Source: Lycocorax pyrrhopterus obiensis
Lineage: Eukaryota; Chordata; Aves; Passeriformes; Paradisaeidae
Length of the DNA stretch: 64,000 nt
Assembly: GCA_014706295.1 (NCBI GenBank)
Contig: JACSVZ010000004.1
Coordinates: 92,382,048 to 92,446,047, forward strand
Direction: 5' to 3'
Shown: positions 1-12,900 of the stretch, in pieces
Layout: every line of letters starts with the position of its first letter
Position numbering within the stretch: position 1 is the stretch's first letter
The notes under the pieces: model-generated
Seen by the model: only the letters and a program-made list of their open reading frames with translations
Databases searched by the model: none
What the model was told of the DNA's origin: nothing
Position numbers and translations under genes: made by a program

Positions 1-487
1 TCATTATCTAAATAAAGAGGAAAAACTTTGTCTTGAAGGGTAAACTAAAAGGAAAGCCCATGCAATTTTTCTTTCATCTTTGAATACATCTTATAGTCTA
101 TTGTCATAATTTCACGATGACTTAATTACAGAACTCATTTAAGAATCTGCTTAAGCAATTGTTTAACTGAGACCTCAGTGAGATGTCTACAGTACAGTAT
201 AATATTTTCACTCAGACTGGCATAGTTAAATTCATAAATGCAAATCTTTATGAAGTGTTTAAGGGAAACTCTGATAAAAGGCTTTTGTCTTTCAAATACT
301 TGATTTTGTAAATTCACTATAATAGTAAAAATCTAGTATTTAAGCACAGAATGGTATCATTTCTTAAAAATAGAATTTGGAAGTATTAATATAGTATTCA
401 ATAACTAAGTCAAGCAATGCTAATTGCGTCACAAAAACTCTTCAGCATATTAATAACTCTGTATGTTCTTCCATCTCTCTTTTATAG
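1..487 (+). other. SNTG2: SNTG2 intron, 3' part only
   Basis: This is the downstream end of an intron that begins before the window. It ends with a pyrimidine-rich stretch and TATAG at 483-487, directly before the first visible exon. The rest is AT-rich, and I see no repeat family or coding signal in it. Confidence 0.7.
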
Positions 488-526
488 ATGAAAATGGCAA
501 ATAAATGCTGTTCTCCCTCTGACCAG
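488..526 (+). CDS. SNTG2: SNTG2 coding exon (linker before the PH domain)
   Basis: This 39-base exon encodes 13 residues, MKMANKCCSPSDQ. It is bounded by an acceptor with a good pyrimidine tract (TCTCTTTTATAG) and a consensus donor, GTAAGG. The peptide agrees with my recollection of mammalian gamma-2-syntrophin just before its PH domain, at roughly residue 283 of about 539. It does not fit gamma-1-syntrophin as I recall that protein. Syntrophins are cytoplasmic peripheral-membrane adaptors of the dystrophin complex. Reading frame and phase 0 are inferred from that match and from the clean join to the next exon. The exon is too short to be called from its sequence alone, so the assignment depends on its order with the other six. 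The methionine is internal, not a start codon. Confidence 0.85.
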
Positions 527-1714
527 GTAAGGTTTCCATTATATTATACATTTCTTTTAATTCTTGTGATTACATCGTTGGAAAATTTGTAGAGGTTGCA
601 TATACACATCTAGTCAGTTTTAAAATATTAAAGTTTTCTATGGTTTGAAATTCTGAAATTATGTACTCAATACAGGAGATTCTTAATATGCTTAATAAGA
701 CACAGTAATAAGTAGAATCCTCCACTGTAAACCTAAAAAGTGGATTAGACGGAGCCATGAAATACATGGGAGGAGAACAATGGAACTCCCAACCAGGTCT
801 TGGAAAGCATAGTCTATGTTTGCATGTAACACTGCAGCAGTGAGTCTGTTAACTCTCGATTTACATCGCATATGGTGCACAGATAGCCAAGGGGTGTATT
901 CCAAATCCAGTCTGTTTTGCATGTACCATGCTATGCAGAATGCATTTGCCATGACTGTTTGTCTCTTACTTTTGGAGCTCAGGAGCCTGATGATATATTT
1001 CTTCTACTCCAATTAGACCAATGTCCTGATGACCCAGATAAATTTACTGGATTGGGAAGTATTCTTACTTCTTGCAGCATTGCAAAGAGTTTTTTTTTTG
1101 TTTACTTTGTAAAATATAATAGCATTTTCCAGGCTAATTTGTTAATTCTGGAAAGTACTTTGAAGTTTGTATTACAAAACTAATGGGTTTCTCTTACATC
1201 TGCTTTCATTGCATTAGGCTGGAATTGAATCATTACTGAAGAACTGAGACCCCAGACCCAACTGTTTTCAAAAATTCTAGGCTTGTAGATTATAAAAGTG
1301 AAAAATAGATGTCTTATATTGTTTTGCTGCAGAAATTAAGATTTTTTACAGAAGTCAAAGATCGAGTCAAAAATTTCTTCATATCAGGATCAAATACATA
1401 TTTATTAGTTTGACGTATTATATACTCTTTCACACATCACCAGTTTGTCATCTTATTTGTAAAATGTACTTGGACATGTATAGACTTTTCTAGACGTTAC
1501 TAAAAATATTCAAGTATTAACATTTTCTTAAAACAGGAAACTGTTTTCTTATATTTGGGTTAATCCTTTTTAAAAATATACCTCAAAACCCACTACAGAC
1601 TTTAATTCTGTGTGTAGAACATAATCAAATTACTCCTAAAACCAAAACGTATACCTATTCCATATAAGAAGTGAGTATTTAGTCTTCACTGGCAGTCTCT
1701 TCCAACACCTTGCT

Positions 1715-2714
1715 AGTGGATGGACTGCAAGATGGATGATGGGAGAGCAAAGTCCCTCCCACTGTAAGTAAAGATCAGATTTGTGAGCACTTCAGGAACC
1801 TGAACATACATAAGTCTATGGGACCTGATGAGATGCATCACAGAGTCCTGAGAGAATTGGCTGAGGCAGTTGCCAAGCCACTCTCCATGATATTTGGAAA
1901 GTCATAGAATTCAGGTGAAGCCACTGGTGAGTGGTACAAGAGAAATATTGCACCCATTTTTAAAACAGATAGAAAGGAGGAGCCCAGGAACTACCAATCT
2001 GTCAGCCTTATCTCTGTTCATGGGAAGATCATGGAACAGATCCTCGTAGAAGATGTGATAAGGCACTTGAAGGGCAGGGAGGACTTTGAGAACAGAAAAC
2101 CAACTTTGTCCTGGGCTGCATCAAAAGTACAGCAGCCAGCAGGTCAGGGCAGGTGATTCTGCCCCTCTGCTCTGCTCTTGTGAGACCCCTCTACCTCTGC
2201 ATCCAGCCCTGGGGCTCCCAAAATAAGAAGGACATAGACCAGCTCTAGCAGGTCCAGAGGGGGGCCACAAAGAGGATCAGAGGGATGGAACATCTATTCT
2301 ATGAGGAGAAACTGAGGGAGCTTGGGCTGTTCAGCCTGGAGAAGGGAAGGCTCCAGGGTGACCTTTTGCAGTCTTTCAGTACTTAAAGGGTGCCTATAAA
2401 AATGATTGGGACAAACTTTTTAGCAGGATCTATTGTGATAGGACAAGGAATAATAATTGTAACCTGAAAGAGTGTTGATTTAGATTAGCCATAAAGAAGA
2501 AGTTGTTTTTTTTACAGTAAGCATGACAAAGCACTGGCAAAGGTTGCCCATAGGGGTGGTGGGTGCCCCATCCCTGGAAAAATTCAAGGTCAGATTAGTG
2601 GAGCTCTGAGTAATCTAATTTAGTTGAAGATGTGCCTGCTTTTTGCAGTGGGGTTGACCTCCATGACATTTAAAGCTCCCTTCCAACCCAAACAGTTCTA
2701 TAATTCTGTGATTT
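1715..2714 (+). repeat. CR1 LINE fragment, sense, with internal deletion
   Basis: From about 1715 to 2097 the sequence resembles the CR1 reverse-transcriptase region, including a segment coding for a motif like RNYQSVSLISVHGKIMEQ. At about 2097-2110 it jumps to the part of CR1 near the 3' end (the region around CTGGGCTGCATCAAAAG), skipping the rest of the reverse transcriptase. It continues to the 3' terminus with the typical ending CCTTCCAACCCAAACAGTTC followed by ATTCTGTG-type short repeats. Stops and frameshifts are present, so the copy is dead. CR1 is the main LINE of birds. Family membership rests on recalled consensus, and the borders are good to about 20 bases. Confidence 0.88.
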
Positions 2715-4137
2715 AATTACTCTCTTTGCCATGGCTTTTAATTATTAATTAAACCGATACGAAAAATAGGTGATTATGAATGCCAGGAGAAAAGGTATTT
2801 GATTTGGCTATCTTTTGTTGAATTAACTGTCTACTGCAAGTACTTTAGTAACTACTCAAAGATTTTTTTCTTGTCAGTTTGGGCACCCATAATGAGTTCA
2901 GTTGAAAAAAGGAAGAGATACTCTTCCTCAATTCTTAAAAAATTTTGGGGACAGTCATACAACTAGATACATATCATTAGATACATAATTTGATTTCCTA
3001 AATAAACAGGCTAGTTTTCATAAACTGCCTAAATAATCAGAGCAGAAACTTACTCTGTTCCAGAGAGCTGTTCAAATGTGAAACTTGATATCAGTGCTTT
3101 AAATCATGCTTTATAGGAGCCACTTTTGCTGTCTTGACTTGTCTCTTAGCCTGCCATCTAAAGTCAGTGCCTAAAGTTAGGCAGTGCAAATCTATCCCAC
3201 TTTTTCTCTTCCAAGTATGAAAAGAAGCGACAATATATTTAGGACCTTAATTTCAGAAGTTGAAAGTTTAAGGTAGAACTGACAGCAACAAATATTGGAT
3301 TGTTCTCTGCCAAAAAGTGAGAAAAAAAAAGTATAATGAATGTGGGCAGTTCAAGTAAACAAAACTAGAAAACATAAAAATATTAAAGGAGCAAATATGA
3401 ACAACTCAGACTTTATATGTCCTGTGAAAATTTGCTTTAAAAACAATCAAATTTCTGGGATATATGTATCACAAAGGCATCGTATAAAACTTGGCGATGA
3501 TAACTGAAAGCAGAAGAGGACTTGCTCTGTCCTAGATTAATGGAGCCTATTAGTGTCAGTTACATAAAGTTTGTACAGACCTGAATAGCTCTTAATAATC
3601 AATTGATTAAAATTTAGAGAAATGATAACCTTAAGAGATTGAAGGTCACTTGAAGAACTGCCTTGAAGTGAAATTGGTGATAGCTGCAAATTCATCTTTC
3701 CTTTTGAGCATGGACTTTCCTGAAGAATTAAACAGGTCCTTAGAGCCTCATTACTGTGTTGCCTGCAGTGAGTTTTCTTCATTGCTTTTAGAGTCCAACT
3801 TAATCTTTCATAAAGGGAAAAGGTTGGATGTGGGTAGATTTCATTCAGATTCTGTTTTTCACAGGCCATTAACAAACTAGGATTCAGGGTCATCAAGAAC
3901 ATAAAAAATTACTTTGTAAACCTGGCTTTTTTCTTTGTCTTTCATATTGCTTCTGACTGTTTTTACTGCAAACTGAATCTGCAGACATGATGAAATCTGT
4001 ATGCATTTAAATAAAGAAAATGGCAAAGGAGTAAGATATTGGTTCTTGGGTCTAAACCAGCTGTATTTATGGGTCTCTTTGCCAAAAGATGGCAAACAAA
4101 CATGGTGTGATTCTTGGCCTATGCAGGGCTGTAATTT

Positions 4138-4193
4138 GGACTTTGATGATCCTTGTGGATCCCTTCCAACTCAGAATTCTCTGATTCTATGAC
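4138..4193 (+). repeat. CR1 3'-end fragment, sense
   Basis: This short stretch reads like the end of a CR1: a version of 'gatgatccttgtgggtcccttccaactca' followed by TTCTCTGATTCTATGA. Only about 55 bases are recognisable, so it is a heavily 5'-truncated insertion or an old remnant. The left border is uncertain. Confidence 0.7.
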
Positions 4194-4904
4194 TTTGCCT
4201 TGCATCTGTGGTCCAAAGTTAGAGGTATTAGGCAAGGTAGTAGAAGTTGTAATTATTATTGGTATGTTTATACTGTTAAAATAAACAGTACTGGGCCATG
4301 AAGTTAATTGGCATGGTGTGGCTACTTCCACACTGTTAACTTCCTTTTGCCCACCAAAGCTAAAATCCCAGACTGTGGAAATTGTTTGGCGAGTTCTAGT
4401 TATACCAGGACATGTCACAATAGCTCCAAGTCAAGGACTACAAGATTTTAAGAAATGTTCAGGGTTACACAAATTTGAAAGGATTAAATAAGTAGCACTG
4501 CTGAAGCTCGGGTTCCAAGTGACTACGTAACCTGTGTCAATGATGAAACACACAGCATCTACGCATCACAACTTTTGGTTTTGCTGGATATAATTTGTTA
4601 TAATACTCTAGAGAATTGAAAGCACTAGATTCTTCGTTAGATTTGAGACTCAATTTTCCAAAAATACATACTGCTGGATTGATCTTTATTTTTTATATCT
4701 AAATATTAGGAAAGGGCAAACATTATGGTTGCTTATTGAGTAAAGAAGGAGAAGTTGGACAATTAAAGACTAGTCAATTTGACTTCAATCTCTATAAAGA
4801 AATTTGAAATAAATAGACAAAATACCTGTGTGGAGCAGAAAGATGACAAATGATTGCCCTGAAGGATTTGTCAATAATAAATAGTGACAACCAATCTAAT
4901 TTTC

Positions 4905-5206
4905 TCTTGTGATCATGTAACATATTCTGTGGATGTGTGACAGGAGGTTGCCACAGCATATCTTGATTCCAGCAAGGCTTTTGACAACTTTCGACATTAA
5001 AATATTTTAAACAAGTATTATACAGATTTGATTGTACAGATTTTGTTGGATAATCCAATATCAGGTATAGATGGTTCACTTTCAAAACTGACATATTGAC
5101 TAGAAGTGCTGAAGAGGTCTGACCTGCATCCAGTTCCCTTGAATTCTGCCTTTATGGCGCATTAGAGAAATAAGCCTACTAATTTTGCAGACATTAAGCT
5201 TTAAAA
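4905..5206 (+). repeat. Old, decayed CR1 LINE fragment, sense
   Basis: At 4959-4986 the sequence resembles the CR1 segment coding for the reverse-transcriptase motif YLDFSKAFDT. Further on, at about 5184-5201, it matches the 'tttgcagatgacaccaagctt' region that lies downstream in CR1. The stretch between is strongly diverged. The spacing and order agree with one old sense-strand CR1. Low identity makes the borders soft. Confidence 0.6.
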
Positions 5207-5210
5207 TAGC

Positions 5211-5280
5211 TTAGACATATGATGATCTTGCCATATCATATGATATGATAGACATTAGACATATGATGATCTTGCCATAT
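5211..5280. repeat. 26-bp direct repeat pair, 44 bp apart
   Basis: The 26 bases at 5211-5236, starting TTAGACATATGATGATC, recur exactly at 5255-5280. Between the two copies is a small ATATCATATGATATGATA stretch with local dyad symmetry. It looks like a recent local duplication next to the decayed CR1. Confidence 0.9.
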
Positions 5281-6282
5281 TGAAGTATGAGTCTGAAAAA
5301 CACGGCTGAAGCCAATTAAGGCATGGCATATATGCAAGAATAATTAAGGATATGTAAAAGACTGGGAAAAACTTAAGAGATTACTGGAAAATGCTTGATG
5401 GTTATCTGGAGCTGTAAATTCTTCTAGGAAGGTTTGATTCATCCACCACTGTAATACTAGAACTCAGAGATGCCCCTAATGCAGAAGCCAGTCAGATAGA
5501 GATAATATGAAAAACAACAGGTTCGTTTTTATTAATTATTACTATGGTTATTATTATGGTTTATTATTACAGTTTATGATTACATTACCCTGTTGTAATC
5601 AGGTACAGTGTTGACCAACAGAGACCCCAAAAACTTGCATTCTTTTGGTTTACCTTATATTCCTCTTTTCCATGTTTTCCCCCCTCCCAAATAAGGAATT
5701 CACACACATTTTACTGCTTCTCCATTGACCTTTATTTTTTCCAAATTTTATATGCTTATTTGGTTATTTCAGCCTTAATCTGTGATACCAGCACAACTGT
5801 CTGTAAGTCAGTCTCCTTTTTCATTATCTTTTGACATTCTTCATCCATTATTTACTTTCTTTTAGCATATTTCTCCTTCTCGTTTCCCCTCTTTTTGCTG
5901 TTTACCCCCTCGCTGGCTTCAGCTGCCAGCCAACTCCTCCTTTCACACCGTGAGCGATGTCCAGCAGTTTCTCACAGTTACCTTGTCAGTTTAACATCAG
6001 GCCAGGCTGGCTGCTTACTTGCATGCCAGAACAACCATGTCTGTTCAGTGGCTGTTGAGAAAGGCAGGCATTGTGGGCTGTACCTAAGTCAGCTACTGCA
6101 AGACATGCTAAGCATTCCTGTTGCTGTAAGGCCTTGGCAGCAATACTGCCTCTGATTTTGTGCACTATGTTTCCAAAAAGGTATTGACCAGAGGTTTTCT
6201 GTGGCCTCTGTAGACAGGTTGAAAGAAATACAAAGGTATGAAAGAAATGTTCAGTAATAACTCTGTGCTCAGGGAATAACAC

Positions 6283-6297
6283 AAAAAAAAAAAAAAA
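6283..6297. repeat. A15 homopolymer
   Basis: A run of 15 A follows a stretch with no recognisable gene or SINE. I could not link it to a retroposed copy. Confidence 0.9.
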
Positions 6298-7945
6298 GCA
6301 GCAAAGAATGATGCCACACAAGCTACATATCCTTGTTCGTGGATTTTTGCTCCATTTGTGAACTGAATACGCTTTTTTAACTCTTCCAGTGTAAGGTCAA
6401 AATAATTTGAGTCTTTAGTGGATAGGGCAAAATAAAGTCTTTAATTGTGATTACAGCAAGAGTGATTCATGTTTGACATGAGAAACAAAGTGCTAGAATA
6501 GCTTATTGAGAGAAAATAGGAAGCCTCCACTAGTAGAGGTGCTGAGAACATTAAGGATGCATTTTTTAGAAACAAAATAAGTATCATGGAGAGGGTAGAG
6601 TACTAAGTTTCTCAGAAGCCTCTTTTCTACTCTGTGTTTCATAATTATAGGAACGTAATTCTAAATAAAAAACTTCAAATATGAAGGGTTTTCATTGTTC
6701 CTCATAGCAGAATGGCTGCTGCAGGCACGCCATGGACATATTTGCCTGGCTTCATCCTGCAGCATAAAAGAAACTCTGCACCTACTCTTGAAAGATCAGT
6801 TTATCTTCTTTTTTCTTTTCTCAAAACAGAGGAAAATGTTTTTAAAAACATAACATAGCAACAAAATTACTTTATCCTTATGGTTAGTCTGAAAAAGTTG
6901 GATTCTTGAAGACTACAATTCTACAATTTACACCTGTAGAAAGGGAGCAGGACTAAATTCCTTTAAGCATAAAGAGACCACATAGAGATAGAATTGAGAT
7001 CTTCCTTGGTAATTTTTTTAACTTTATTTATATGGGAGGACAGTTTTTCAATTGCTAACAAAATTGTCTTGATTTGCTTCAGAGACTTCTTCTGGGACTT
7101 CAGATCCTCTATTGAAAAAACTTACTCTAACAGAAGTACCATTAAAAACTCTTAAACTTTTTAACCTCTAGTCAGCTAATATGCTGTGAGGTAAATATGC
7201 TCTGTGAACTAAACAGCTATAGTTTGAAATGGTTTCTTCTTTATTTTCTGTTTGTTATTATTGTTGTAATATTGCTAAAATACAAAGCAGACATATAAGA
7301 CAAAAAAAGAGAGTTGTGAAGGATGTGAGTTTTCCATTTTTATTCAGTTTGGTTAGTTCCTGCTGCACAAATAGTGCTAGTGATCTACTGTAATATAAGA
7401 AAGTATGACCAGTAAGGCAACTTACTGGTGGTAGCTGTCTTCAGGAGAGGGTTTTGTGCTTTGGATCTTAGCTTGAACAAGAAGGCTATAAGGAGTAAAG
7501 GTGAGATACATCAGGTCCTATTTACCAGCCTCCTTGTTGAAACAAGCAAACAAAGAGTAAAAACTCTTATTGTTACTTGAAAGGACTTGTAACCTAAATT
7601 TTGCCCAGGCAGACAATGCCTGGGAAGACGCATGAATTCAGATACATACCTATCTTCATAGTTCCCTTCAGCATAGTGTGGATATGTTGCTATTTTTGGT
7701 CTTCAAACTGTGCCCAGCTTGGTGTTATAAATTTCATTCTTGAACTAAAGCACATAAAACACCTGGGTGTCATAAATTCTAAGTTTCTGTATAATTTGGT
7801 CTCTAGTAGCCATTCAGACATAACTGAATGCACCTGATGTACAATGGAAACCATTAATGTAATGTATCAAAACTTACAGCATTCCAATTTTATTTTTATT
7901 TTTAGTTAAACTTTATGTATGCGTAGGGACTGCTTGCCCCCTCCT

Positions 7946-7961
7946 CCCCCCCCCCCCCCCC
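7946..7961. repeat. C16 homopolymer in a C-rich tract
   Basis: Sixteen C in a row lie in a C-rich stretch at about 7936-7974, inside an otherwise AT-rich intron. The reverse strand is G-rich and could form a quadruplex. The run length is prone to sequencing error. Confidence 0.9.
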
Positions 7962-9858
7962 ACTCCTGCCCCAGTAGTCCTACTCTTCAAAATATGCCAT
8001 CTACCGCTTGTTTTGGAAAAGACCCAAAAAAATGACTTAGGGTACCTCAAGATATCCTTCTCTTCGCATACCTGATTTGTTATAGTTCCTTTGTGCCTCA
8101 TAGTATGACACTGGTTCTTAACTTGCAGGTCAAGCTGGTTTCTCTTGTAGATTCTTATCCCACTTTAATTACATAAGTGTATCCGTCTGTTCTGATGTGT
8201 CATACATAGACATCTACTTGATTTTCTTTCTTCAGTTCCCTCCCGAGTGTTTTGCATCATTTACTTTTCATAAGTGTTTAACTAAACGTACTATATACAA
8301 AATGTACTGACTGCTTTATTAAATTTAACACGTTAAATTTCCAGTCGTTGCAGTATCTAGATGCTTTATTGCTGTAGGAAAACAATAAGTGAAAATAAGA
8401 ACTTTCATTTATCTGCTATGATTGGATTACATTTTGTTAGTGACTTGTTTTATCTCCTTGTAATGACTGCCATTGCTCTTCTTCTTACAGGAGCTTTTGG
8501 AAAGTGTATTAGAGTGTGTTAGAAACTTAATAATATATCAATGATGTATGGGTAATTTTCAAAAAGTAGTGAAAGCAATGCTGAGAAGGGACAGTTGTTA
8601 GTATTATGCCTTTTGTGCACTCCTGAAACTTCAAATGGCAGGTTTCAGTCAAAAAAACAGAATAGTTTTTATCACAGGACTAACCTTCCCACCCATGTAC
8701 TGAGATCCAATTCAAATCTCAAGAACCCAGTGAACCTCAGACAGCTTGTTATTGAGTACCAACACTTGTTTGCTTTTGTTCCATACAGACTTTTTTTGAA
8801 CTGAATAATTATTCTTTCTCCATTTCTGAGGTCTGAATGACCATTAAATAAACCAGTCAATAAGAAAGATATGTAGAAAGAAAGTAAAAAAACTCTAAAA
8901 TAATATTGGACTATTAGCTAGTGCTTTGACATTTCTGCCCCATGTACTTTATTACTGTCCGTAAGTGTAGCTTTAGTTCAAAATGAGCAAGCAGGTCAGC
9001 AATACTTGTATGTTCAGATTGGAGACTCACTCTAGATTTAAGTGCCTGTTTCAAGAGCAATAAATTCCTCTCAATGTATGCAAAATGGAGCCTGGAATGT
9101 TTTTTGCTTTGTTTTTTTTCAGTAACTACATTCATGATATTCTCCTACCACACTATGGCATTATTATTTGTGGCATTCCTTTATAAATTTGCATTTGCCT
9201 CAAAAATGAAGCATGCAGTTTGACTTCTTCATTTCATTTTTTCTTAGCAATAATTTATCTGAAAAATAAAGGCATGCATTGTAACACTGCTAAAGTTGTG
9301 TAACCACTGAATTTGATATCTAATTCTTTGAAAACATAAATGAGATAAAGTGTATATGAATAAAGTGTATAAACTCTGAAAGACAACAAGTGTGACAAAG
9401 ACTTCGTTAACAGTTGCAAACATGAGCCTGGAGAAAGCTGTTTGATTTCAGATAAATCTAGTGATTTGTTTAGAGGTATTTCCTTAGAGGCACCTGTAAT
9501 AGACGTGTCAGTATGTCCACATTTTGACACTGCTATAGATAATATATTACTTTTTTTGTAAACTGCTGAACTACTTTGTTACATGTAGGTTTTCTGCTGG
9601 CTCAAGTGAGAGTCTGCTTTGACCTTCATAGGTGGCTTTTAAAGCAGGGATTATTTCAGATAAGATTCAGACTACCTGTCCTACAAGTTTAAGTCTCTTC
9701 AAGGACTTCTGACACACTGGCATGATACTGTATGCTTCCAGAATATGGAAATGGTCGGAAGGCAAATGTGAAGTAGATGATGCATCTCATTCTACTAAAA
9801 CCACTCTTATGATCCACTGAAAAATAGGCCTTTAATTTTCAATTATTTTCTTTTACAG

Positions 9859-9975
9859 GTCATACATATGGGATGGGTAAATGAGAGACTTGAAGGAGCT
9901 GATTCATCTCAGCTCTACAAATTCAAGTTTCTGGCCCTGAAGGGTTCATCCTTCTACATTTTCAGCACTCCACCG
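9859..9975 (+). CDS. SNTG2: SNTG2 coding exon (start of PH domain)
   Basis: This 117-base exon encodes 39 residues beginning VIHMGWVNERLEGADSSQ and ending FYIFSTPP. The acceptor is TTTTACAG and the donor GTAAAA. Family knowledge places the gamma-2-syntrophin PH domain start (about residue 296 of the protein) here. The motif KFLALKGSSFYIF forms its early beta strands, with the usual alternation of basic and aromatic residues. PH domains in syntrophins help hold the adaptor at membranes. The exon begins and ends in phase 0. The sequence follows mammalian SNTG2 closely as I recall it, and differs clearly from SNTG1, which reads more like MGWCEAREQDP at this point. This is the strongest single piece of evidence for the gene call. 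Confidence 0.95.
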
Positions 9976-12900
9976 GTAAAAAAATTAATATTTTTGTGGC
10001 AGTTTCATTGTAAATGGAAACCTGTTTGTTATGTCTGGGTTTCTTTTCCTTTATCAAGTGAAGTGGTCAGCTGAGATTTCAATGTAAGTTAAAGCCACAG
10101 ATGCCACTGAATTTCAAGAAACTGTAGATATTTAGCCTCTTTCAAGGTCCTCTGGAAAGCTTGCTGTATCTGGATAGTATGAAGATTTCCTTATGGGATG
10201 TAAGTGTTTTGTTTTTTGAAGTTGTCAAGGTCAGGTTTTATTTTGGTTGGTTAGGCCTACTGTTTCTTACCTTATTTATTCTAAGGTATTTTGTAGACGT
10301 AATGAGTTGGTAGTTACTCTGCTTTCTGGAAGACAAGATGCATCATGAAATAAACCATTCATACTATTGGATGATACTTGTGGATTTTTCACACAAGCAA
10401 GGGATCGAAGTGTTACAGAAAATCCAGTGCTAAGTGTACAGTTTGAACAAATCTTGCTTTGATAATCTATATACCTCATAACAAGAATTCTGTTTCACAA
10501 CAGGTGACTTATTTAATATTTTTCTAAAAATTGATTTAAAAGGCTTAAGTGGAAATGAGCTGTAGAATTCTAAACTATTTTAAAAAATGACCCATACTTA
10601 CCACATGGTAATATTTAATCCTTTCTTTTTTTTCTCCAGAGAACCTTTGCCTTAGACAAATAATAAAAGAATAAAATGTGGACTTAGAATACAATTTCAA
10701 TTATACAACTTGCTTGCAGTTTTGCTCAGAAGGTGCTCAGTCTCCCAATTTTTCTGCTGATGCAAAGAAAATCTGATCCTTTATATGTGTTCTCTCTGCA
10801 GTACCTTTGGGAAGTATATACTTTTCAAAAGTGATTTGTGAACCTCAATGAAATGCAATAAGTAAAATTTCCCCCTCTCTGGATTGACATTATTAATTCA
10901 ATGATTCCAATTAACTTCAAACATTCTAAAATGGTCAATATTATTCTTTTTAAAATGAGACAACACATCTGGGAAAAGCAGGGGTTTTCCCCCTCTAAAA
11001 ATTGGGGCTTTAATATGTTAAGCCAAGGAATTAAATTTTATTAAATTACTACAATCCAATTAAAATGTAAAAACTAGGCAGAAATATTAAACAAATAAAT
11101 AACACACCACATGAATTATTTTCCTCTATAAATTTTAATTATTGTTTTCAGACCTGTTTCTAAGACACATTTTTGATATAATTAAAATGATACATTCATA
11201 TGACACTAATTTGAGATAAACTACTTCATTTACCATGTTCAGCACTCTACTAAGAACAGACAAGTGGGGATGACTGGTAGTATAAGTTACTTGACATAAT
11301 CTATTAAGCTCTTACAAATTTTTTTGTAGGAACCTTGGCTTTCAAAAAAATGAACAAAGGGGATCCCTTTGTTCAATGTGTTGTGCCATCTCAATACTAT
11401 GATGCACCAGTAAATGTGCCAGTCTGTAAATCATAAAACCTGTTGACCAGTTTTCTTGTTCTTTAATCATTCCACAGACATCTTTCAATAGGGGGGAAAA
11501 AATCCCAAAAAATAAACACCAAATTAGCAGTTTCCAGCAACCACCCATCTGGAGACTTCAAACCTGGATCCAAAGCCACACTTTGAAGCTGATTATCAGT
11601 CTCCTGAGGGCACCTCTAGGCCTGGCTGCTGTTGACCCCTTCCCTGGGGCTCGCTCCCCGATCCCATTGCTGCCCTGCAGTTCAGCAGGGCCAGTCTCTG
11701 GCTCCACAGCCCTGCCCTGCCCAGCCATGGCCCCAGCGAGCCAGGGCCACCCAGGGGCCCAGGTCCTGGCCCAGCCTCAGCCTGTCCCTGCTCTCAGGGA
11801 CATGCCTGGTGCCTGGAGCTGGGGCTTCCCCGGTCTCATGGCTGCCCTGCTGCTGGCTGGGGCATGTACTGGGCCCGGCTGGGTGGAGGTCACTACTTCA
11901 TAGCAGCTCGTGTGGCAGTGGTTTCTTGCCTGGGACTAAAGCAGTGCTAACACAGCTGTGTTTGGGCTGATGCTGATCAGGGCTGGTGCAGCCTTTCTGC
12001 TCTCGCTGCTCACCCTGCAAACAGCCTGGGGCTGGGACAGCCGCGGGGGACGCGGCCAGGACAGCTGATTTAGATGGACCAAAAGGGATTTCACGTACCA
12101 TGAAACATCACACTCTGCAATAAAAAATGGGGATTTGGTCCTCAAAAGTAGCCATTGCTTGGAGACTAGCTGGGCAATGGCTTGCTTGGGGTGAGCAGCA
12201 TGAAATCACCATCAATCATTAATTGATTTCTTCCCCTTTCCATCACTTGTTAAACTGTCTTCTTCTTGCCCCATGCATTTTCTTAATTTTGCTCTTCCTG
12301 TTGTCTCTCTTATCCCATGGCAGGGACACAGGGAGTTAGTGAGGGGCTGTGTGGGTGTTTGGCTGTGTGACAGGGTCACCCCACTGCAGGGCCATGAGCT
12401 GGGACCTGGCTGGCAAGGACCCTGCCCTGCCAGACCCTGGAGAGCTCCCACGGAACTGGTTCTGTGTCACGTGTCCCAGCTCTGTAGCTGGAAACACAGG
12501 TCCCCACACAAAACTGGGCATAGAGCCCTTTCACTCTTTTTAGAGATACGTGATGGTACTGCTCTTACCATTGCTCCTACTGAGGTTTGATTTTTTTGCT
12601 GTCTTAAGTGGGAGGAAAAAAAAAGGGATTGTTCAATCACAAAAATACAGATGTTTCAATTTGGATGATCTTTACAAGAGACGAGTTTAACGTGTTTTAT
12701 TTAAAAGATGTTGCTATTGCTATTTGTATTCCGAATCAACGCAGCGTATCAGTATATCAATATAGTGGGCACAGAGCAGATGACCTATAAGTTCTACACT
12801 TATCTTCAGCCATAACTTTACAACTGCTTGTAAAAGATCTAGTACAATTTCCACTCCTTTTCTATTTCATTGTGTGTAAAAGATGACATGAATGTAAATA

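Larger units (their letters stand above)
527..9858 (+). other. SNTG2: SNTG2 intron (9.3 kb) with three CR1 remnants
   Basis: This GT-AG intron lies between the linker exon and the first PH-domain exon. It contains a sense CR1 at about 1715-2714, a CR1 tail at about 4138-4193, a decayed sense CR1 at about 4905-5206, a 26-base direct repeat near 5211-5280, an A15 run at 6283-6297 and a C16 run at 7946-7961. I see nothing recognisable from about 2.8 to 4.1 kb, from 5.3 to 7.9 kb, or from 8.0 to 9.85 kb. Those stretches are AT-rich with short chance open frames on both strands. Confidence 0.8.

Noticed and set aside
11583..11970. Overlapping Pro/Ala-rich open frames
   Set aside because: They are long only because the block is GC-rich; two + frames are open at once over the same bases, and the block is a probable LTR.
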